Source: Devosia sp. SL43 (GTDB lineage: Bacteria; Pseudomonadota; Alphaproteobacteria; Rhizobiales; Devosiaceae). Taken from it: a stretch of 64,000 nt of DNA. Of this stretch, positions 60,120 to 64,000 are shown in pieces; the stretch's first letter is position 1; every line of letters starts with the position of its first letter. Both the position numbers and the translations under genes were made by a program. The notes beneath the pieces are model-generated. The model made no database searches, was not told the DNA's origin, and saw nothing but the letters and a program-made list of their open reading frames with translations. The DNA is taken from NCBI RefSeq assembly GCF_021729885.1, contig NZ_CP063401.1, positions 2,844,501-2,908,500 of the forward strand, read 5' to 3'.

Positions 60120-60695
60120 TCAATTGGCTCCGAGGGCCGGATCAATCCAGCCTATATTGCCGTCGGAGCGGCGGTAGACCACATTGAGCCCGCCATGTCC
60201 AGCGTGGCGAAACATCACAACCTGGCCACCGGTGAGGTCCAACTCCATCACCGCCTCCTCCACGCTCATCTGGCGCAGGTTCTTGGTGGTTTCGGCGATA
60301 ACCGGTGGTGCATAGTCGTCGTCAACCTCGTCCAGGTCATCGGCGGCACTGAACACGGTGTAGGACGCGGTGAAGCTATCGGCATCGCCATTGATGCCGC
60401 GCGGGCGCTGCTTGAGTTTGCGGTTATAGCGGCGCAGGCGCTTCTCGATATTGAGCGCCATCACTTCATAGGCAGAGGTGGCGTCGCCGCCCTGGGCGCT
60501 GGCCTGCAGCACCGCGCCGGAATCGAGGTGGACCACGCAATCGGCGCGGAAGCCGATGCCGTCGGGGGTGAGGGTGAGATGTCCGTCATAGCCGCCGTCG
60601 AAATACTTCCCGACCACGGCGGCGAAATGATCCTGCGCTTTGCCGCGCAGAGCATCGCCGACATCCATGTTCTTTCCCGAAACGCGTAAGGTCAT
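60120..60695 (-). CDS. hpf: Ribosome hibernation promoting factor, long form
   Basis: A 191-residue protein. The N-terminal domain (LRVSGKNMDVGDALRGKAQDHF, then AYEVMALNIEKRLRRYNRKLKQ, residues 1-100) occupies the 30S decoding region. The C-terminal domain (MSVEEAVMELDLTGGQVVMFRHAGHGGLNVVYRRSDGNIGWID, from residue 143) dimerises ribosomes. The linker is acidic and variable. Long HPF forms 100S ribosomes alone. It lies in the conserved order after rpoN. Confidence 0.92.
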   Translation of the reverse strand: MTLRVSGKNMDVGDALRGKAQDHFAAVVGKYFDGGYDGHLTLTPDGIGFRADCVVHLDSGAVLQASAQGGDATSAYEVMALNIEKRLRRYNRKLKQRPRGINGDADSFTASYTVFSAADDLDEVDDDYAPPVIAETTKNLRQMSVEEAVMELDLTGGQVVMFRHAGHGGLNVVYRRSDGNIGWIDPALGAN

Positions 60696-60730
60696 GGCTT
60701 CCTCTTTCCTTTGTCGTTATCAGACACGAG

Positions 60731-60764
60731 GATCCCTGAAAGCCGGTTCCCGGTTTTCGGGATC
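60731..60764. repeat. Short imperfect palindrome between rpoN and hpf
   Basis: GATCCCTGAAAGCCGG and CCGGTTTTCGGGATC form a stem of about 15 bp with one bulge and one mismatch. The sequence is of the GGTTTTCGGGATCA type scattered through rhizobial genomes. No T run, so not a terminator. The rest of this 251-bp gap shows nothing I can identify. Confidence 0.55.
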
Positions 60765-60946
60765 ACGCCTGCGGCTTACCTGATGTGGGTATGCGGCATG
60801 AGCGATGCTAGACCCGCGTGCGCAGCATACGCAATGCGCAAGACCCCCTGCCGGTTCGTTTATCCTTTGGACATCGCCACACAATGGCCTTAGCGTTCGC
60901 GGGCGGTTAAGCCGGCTAGGTGATTTGGCGCTATGAGCGCGTGCCG

Positions 60947-62455
60947 CTAAGCCCGCTCCAGGTTCTTCTTCTGCCGCCGCCGGATCACGGAAGAGGGGAT
61001 GTTCATGCCCTCGCGATATTTCGCCACCGTGCGTCGGGCCACGTCGATGCCCTGCTCTTTCTTCAGCATCTCGGCGATCGTGTCGTCGGACAGCACATCG
61101 GCCAGCACCTCGGCATCGATCAGCTGCTTGATACGATGGCGCACCGCCTCCGCCGAGTGATCGCCACCGCCATCGCTCGACGAAATGGCGGTGGTGAAGA
61201 AGTATTTCATCTCGTAGAGGCCACGCGGCGTCGCGATGTACTTGTTGGACGTAACGCGGCTCACGGTCGATTCATGCATGTCGATGGTCTCGGCCACCAT
61301 GCGCAGGGTCATTGGCCGCAGATGGGCAATGCCGTGGGTCAGAAATCCATCCTGCTGGCGTACGATCTCGGCGGCCACCTTGAGGATTGTCTGGGCGCGC
61401 TGGTCGAGACTCTTGGTCAGCCAGTTGGCCGTGGCCAGGCAGTCGGACAGAAAGGCCTTCTCCGCCGGATCGCGCGTCTTCTTGGTCACCGTCGCGTAGT
61501 AGACCCGGTTGACCAGCACGCGCGGCAATGTCTCGCTGTTCAGTTCGATCTGCCAGGCACCGTCATTGCCACGGCGCACGAAGACATCGGGCACCACCGC
61601 TTCCACCGGACCGCTGTCGAAGGCCAAACCCGGCTTGGGATCGAGCTGGCGCAGCTCGCCCAGCATGTCCATCAGGTCTTCGCGGTCGCAGCCCACCGCT
61701 TTCATCAGGCCGGCCATATTGTGTTCGGTCAGCATGGCGATGTTGTCGAGCAGCGCCAGCATCATTGGATCGAGCCGATCGCGCTCGCGCAGCTGGATGG
61801 CGAGGCATTCTGGCACAGTGCGGGCGAACACCCCGATCGGATCGCAGCCCTGCAGGGCTTCGAGCACTGCTTCGATATCGCCCAGTTCGGTGCCAAGCAG
61901 GTCGGCCAGCGCTTGGAGGTCGGTGGTGAGGTAACCCGCTTCGTTCAACCCATCGATCAGGTGCCGGGCAATCAGGCGATCGGCCGGCATCCGCAGGATC
62001 ATGTTGGCCTGGTTTTCGAGGTGCTCGCTGAGCAGCGGGCGCGAGGCGACGAACTGGTCGAGATCGGGGGCCTCGCCGCCCTCGCTCGACCCATTGCGGT
62101 CGAGGCGGCTTTGCGGGTTGAGCTGGTCCTGAGCACCTTGGTCGGGAAAGACGTTTTCCACCGCCGTGTCGTAGCCATCGGCGATGGAATTGGCGTCCTG
62201 GATGCGATCGCCGCGATCGACGGTGTCTTCGTAGGCGCTGATTTCGGTGGAGCGCTCCGGTGCTTCGGCAGGCTCGGTCTCGCCGGGTTCGGCGCCGTCC
62301 TCGCGTTCGAGCAGCGGATTGCGCAGCAATTCGGTATCGACGAAATCGTTGAGTTCAAGGTGGCTCAGCTGAAGCAGACGGATCGACTGCATCAGTTGCG
62401 GCGTCAGCGTCAGGCTCTGGGCCTGGCGGAATTCAAGACGCGGCGAAAGAGCCAT
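60947..62455 (-). CDS. rpoN: RNA polymerase sigma-54 factor
   Basis: A 502-residue sigma-54: the glutamine/leucine-rich activator-interacting N-terminus (LEFRQAQSLTLTPQLMQSIRLLQLSHLEL), an acidic linker (residues 53-115), the core-binding domain, the helix-turn-helix ESTVSRVTSNKYI near 385, and the RpoN box ARRTVAKYREGMNIPSS near 475 that reads the -24 element. It needs an AAA+ activator and IHF at many promoters. It follows lptB by about 280 bp, which holds a palindromic repeat. Confidence 0.95.
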   Translation of the reverse strand: MALSPRLEFRQAQSLTLTPQLMQSIRLLQLSHLELNDFVDTELLRNPLLEREDGAEPGETEPAEAPERSTEISAYEDTVDRGDRIQDANSIADGYDTAVENVFPDQGAQDQLNPQSRLDRNGSSEGGEAPDLDQFVASRPLLSEHLENQANMILRMPADRLIARHLIDGLNEAGYLTTDLQALADLLGTELGDIEAVLEALQGCDPIGVFARTVPECLAIQLRERDRLDPMMLALLDNIAMLTEHNMAGLMKAVGCDREDLMDMLGELRQLDPKPGLAFDSGPVEAVVPDVFVRRGNDGAWQIELNSETLPRVLVNRVYYATVTKKTRDPAEKAFLSDCLATANWLTKSLDQRAQTILKVAAEIVRQQDGFLTHGIAHLRPMTLRMVAETIDMHESTVSRVTSNKYIATPRGLYEMKYFFTTAISSSDGGGDHSAEAVRHRIKQLIDAEVLADVLSDDTIAEMLKKEQGIDVARRTVAKYREGMNIPSSVIRRRQKKNLERA

Positions 62456-62592
62456 TAATGGTCAGACCTTTAGCGCAAACATCAGCCGTTGCCGGCCGCT
62501 TCCCGGATCGGACCATGACTCATTTTTGGGCAGGCCGCAAGCGCAAGGGCAAGTTCCGTGCCAAGTTGGCACGCGGGCTTGCAAGCTGGGTT

Positions 62593-62722
62593 GCCACGCC
62601 CTCGTGGTTCGAGGCTCGCGAAGAGCTCACACCTCACCATGAGGGCTACAGGGCACTCGGTTTATCAACAGCCCTCATGGTGAGGTGCGCTTCTTCAGCG
62701 CCTCGAACCACGAGGGCGTGCC
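62593..62722. repeat. Large palindromic repeat, subtype A, copy 4
   Basis: About 130 bp: the left arm GCCACGCCCTCGTGGTTCGAGG with CCTCACCATGAGG; the right arm CCTCATGGTGAGG, TGCGCTTCTTCAGCG, CCTCGAACCACGAGG and GCGTG. The right arm matches copy 2 exactly over about 50 bp, so these two are recent relatives. It splits lptB from rpoN, which are usually close neighbours. Confidence 0.88.
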
Positions 62723-62732
62723 ACCAGCGCGG

Positions 62733-63491
62733 CTAGATTTCGAAGTTCTCGCCCAGATACACCCGGCGTGCATCCGGATCGGCGCTGATGGTCTCGGGGC
62801 GGCCCTGGATCATCACCTTGCCGCCATGGATGACATAAGCGCGGTCGACCAGGCCCAGCGTCTCGCGCACCGCATGATCGGTGATGAGCACGCCGATGCC
62901 CCGCTGGGTCAGCTGGCGGACAAGGCCCTTGACCTCGGCCACGGCAATCGGATCGACGCCGGCAAACGGCTCGTCGAGCAGCATGAAGGCGGGATCGGCC
63001 GCCAGTGCCCGGGCGATCTCGACGCGACGGCGCTCGCCGCCGGACAAAGCCAGCGCATTGGACTTGGCCAGGTGCTGGATGGAAAACTCTTCCAGCAGCG
63101 ATTCAAGCCGCGCCTTGCGCTCCGCCCGGCCCTTCACGTGATTCTCCAGCACCGCCAGGATATTGCCGCTGACGGTGAGACCACGGAAGATCGAGGGTTC
63201 CTGCGGCAGATAACCGATGCCCAATTGCCCGCGCTGGAACAGCGGCAGGTGGGTGATGGCGCGGCCATCAAGCTGGATCGAGCCGGCATCGGGCTTCACC
63301 AGCCCCATGATCATGGTGAAAACCGTTGTCTTGCCGGCGCCATTGGGACCGAGCAGGCCAACCGCTTCGCCGCGACGCACCGCGATCGACACATCCCGCA
63401 CCACGATGCGCTTGCCAAAGCTCTTGGCCAGGCTATGGGCCACCAGCCAGCCGGTCTGGTCGATGCGGGGCTTGGTCTGCGTCTCGGTCAT
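62733..63491 (-). CDS. lptB: LPS export ABC transporter ATP-binding protein
   Basis: A 252-residue ABC ATPase: Walker A GLLGPNGAGKTTVF near residue 46, the Q-loop IGYLPQEPSIFRGLTV near 92, signature ALSGGERRRVEIARAL near 147, Walker B FMLLDEPFAGVDP and H-loop VLITDHAV. LptB drives LptF/G to extract lipopolysaccharide. It overlaps lptA by 4 bases. Confidence 0.95.
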   Translation of the reverse strand: MTETQTKPRIDQTGWLVAHSLAKSFGKRIVVRDVSIAVRRGEAVGLLGPNGAGKTTVFTMIMGLVKPDAGSIQLDGRAITHLPLFQRGQLGIGYLPQEPSIFRGLTVSGNILAVLENHVKGRAERKARLESLLEEFSIQHLAKSNALALSGGERRRVEIARALAADPAFMLLDEPFAGVDPIAVAEVKGLVRQLTQRGIGVLITDHAVRETLGLVDRAYVIHGGKVMIQGRPETISADPDARRVYLGENFEI

Positions 63492-63940
63492 TGCGAGGTA
63501 AAAACCCCGGTGACCCGGCCACCATTGCCGCTGGTGAAGGTCGAGACATTGGTGGCCAGATTGACCACCAGCTCGTTTGAATTGACGGTGCCGCCCGAAT
63601 TGGTCACCACCACATTGCCCGTCAACCGCAGCAACTGATCGCCGGGTGTGAACACCGCCTGCTCGCCGGTCGCAACCTGGTCGGTGGTCTGCAGTTTGAC
63701 GTTACCCGTCGCCACGAAGCTCTCGATATCGGAGGTTCCGCCGGCGCCATAGGTGGCGACCACCTTGGGCGCCCAGACCGTCACAGTCGGGTGGGTCACC
63801 ACCACATTGCCGGTGAAGACCGCATTCTTGGTCGCTTCATCGATGGTGAAGAGGTCTGCGGTGATATTGACCTTCTGCTGCGCCAAAGCGGGCGAGGCAG
63901 CCAAAGCCAGCATCAGGAACGCGACCAGGCGGAGCATCAT
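63488..63940 (-). CDS. lptA: LPS transport periplasmic protein LptA
   Basis: A 150-residue OstA/LptA-domain protein with a signal peptide (LVAFLMLALAASPALA, cleavage near residue 20) and the beta-jellyroll repeats ITADLFTIDEATKNAVFTGNVVVTHPTVTV and ATGEQAVFTPGDQLLRLTGNVVVTNSGGTV. It bridges inner and outer membranes. Shorter than E. coli LptA (185), within the alphaproteobacterial range. The adjacent ATG at 63937 is an equally possible start. Confidence 0.9.
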   Translation of the reverse strand: MMLRLVAFLMLALAASPALAQQKVNITADLFTIDEATKNAVFTGNVVVTHPTVTVWAPKVVATYGAGGTSDIESFVATGNVKLQTTDQVATGEQAVFTPGDQLLRLTGNVVVTNSGGTVNSNELVVNLATNVSTFTSGNGGRVTGVFTSQ

Positions 63941-64000
63941 GGTGTGGTGATTTCCGATGGTTCTGGTTCCTGTGTGTCCAGTCCGGGCGTGCCGGGCAAG
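63937..64000 (-). CDS. C-terminal end of the upstream lpt gene (probably lptC), cut by window edge
   Basis: A frame open to the window edge ends in TGA at 63937-63939, overlapping the lptA start. The last 20 residues (LPGTPGLDTQEPEPSEITTP) form a Pro/Glu-rich tail as often seen at the end of alphaproteobacterial LptC. The position directly before lptA-lptB makes lptC the natural candidate, but too little is present to prove it. Confidence 0.55.
   Translation of the reverse strand, partial: LPGTPGLDTQEPEPSEITTP

Overview
The window is a GC-rich alphaproteobacterial chromosome segment. Several gene orders are typical of Hyphomicrobiales (Rhizobiales): lptC-lptA-lptB-rpoN-hpf-ptsN, tsaB-rimI-fur-plsC, (aroA)-cmk-rpsA, ihfB-lapA-trpF-trpB-trpA-accD-folC, addB-addA-trxA and pheS/pheT with rplT-rpmI. 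The mix of housekeeping synteny, L-idonate catabolism and dispersed palindromes suggests a Devosia-like genus; that genus call is inference. I see no prophage, IS transposase, CRISPR array or rRNA.

Layout. 1-1269: end of an ABC-2 exporter operon. 1332-12661: a sugar-acid catabolic region. It holds a CUT2 (ribose-type) ABC importer, two LacI/GntR-type repressors, an SMP-30 lactonase, and the complete set of enzymes for L-idonate to 5-ketogluconate to gluconate to 6-phosphogluconate, plus two further oxidoreductases. Identical 13-bp operator-like sites lie at the transporter promoter and in the divergent idn promoter region, tying the two arms into one regulon. 12806-16501: a D-amino-acid-dehydrogenase-like flavoprotein, a small helix-hairpin-helix protein and a chemoreceptor gene broken by a one-base frameshift. 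16680-24751: tRNA-modification and housekeeping genes (trhO, tsaB, rimI, a Fur-family regulator, plsC, pncB, a YcaQ-like protein, a GIY-YIG protein, tRNA-Ala(GGC), an FYDLN-domain protein). 24942-28878: an aroA homologue that has lost most catalytic residues, then cmk and rpsA. 28888-31369: an acetyltransferase, a BrnT/BrnA toxin-antitoxin pair, sppA and ihfB. 31393-40695: a MITE-like element, lapA, trpFBA interrupted by repeats and a secreted unknown, accD, a second intact chemoreceptor and folC. 40809-51706: a degenerate trypsin-like PDZ protein, a family-3 glycosidase, two thioredoxins, the AddAB recombination nuclease and a nucleotidyltransferase. 51873-57223: pheT, an unusual ASCH-exonuclease fusion and pheS in one cluster, then rplT and rpmI. 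57494-59532: a small secreted protein, a glycosyltransferase and a small heat-shock operon with a sigma-32-like promoter and a ROSE-like RNA thermometer candidate. 59606-64000: ptsN, hpf, rpoN, lptB, lptA and the tail of lptC.

The most notable items are the active-site-stripped AroA homologue at the canonical aroA locus, the ASCH-DEDDh exonuclease fusion between pheS and pheT, the heat-shock leader, and a family of about 130-bp near-perfect palindromes present in four copies and two subtypes. All functional assignments come from motifs and gene order read by eye; no database search was run.
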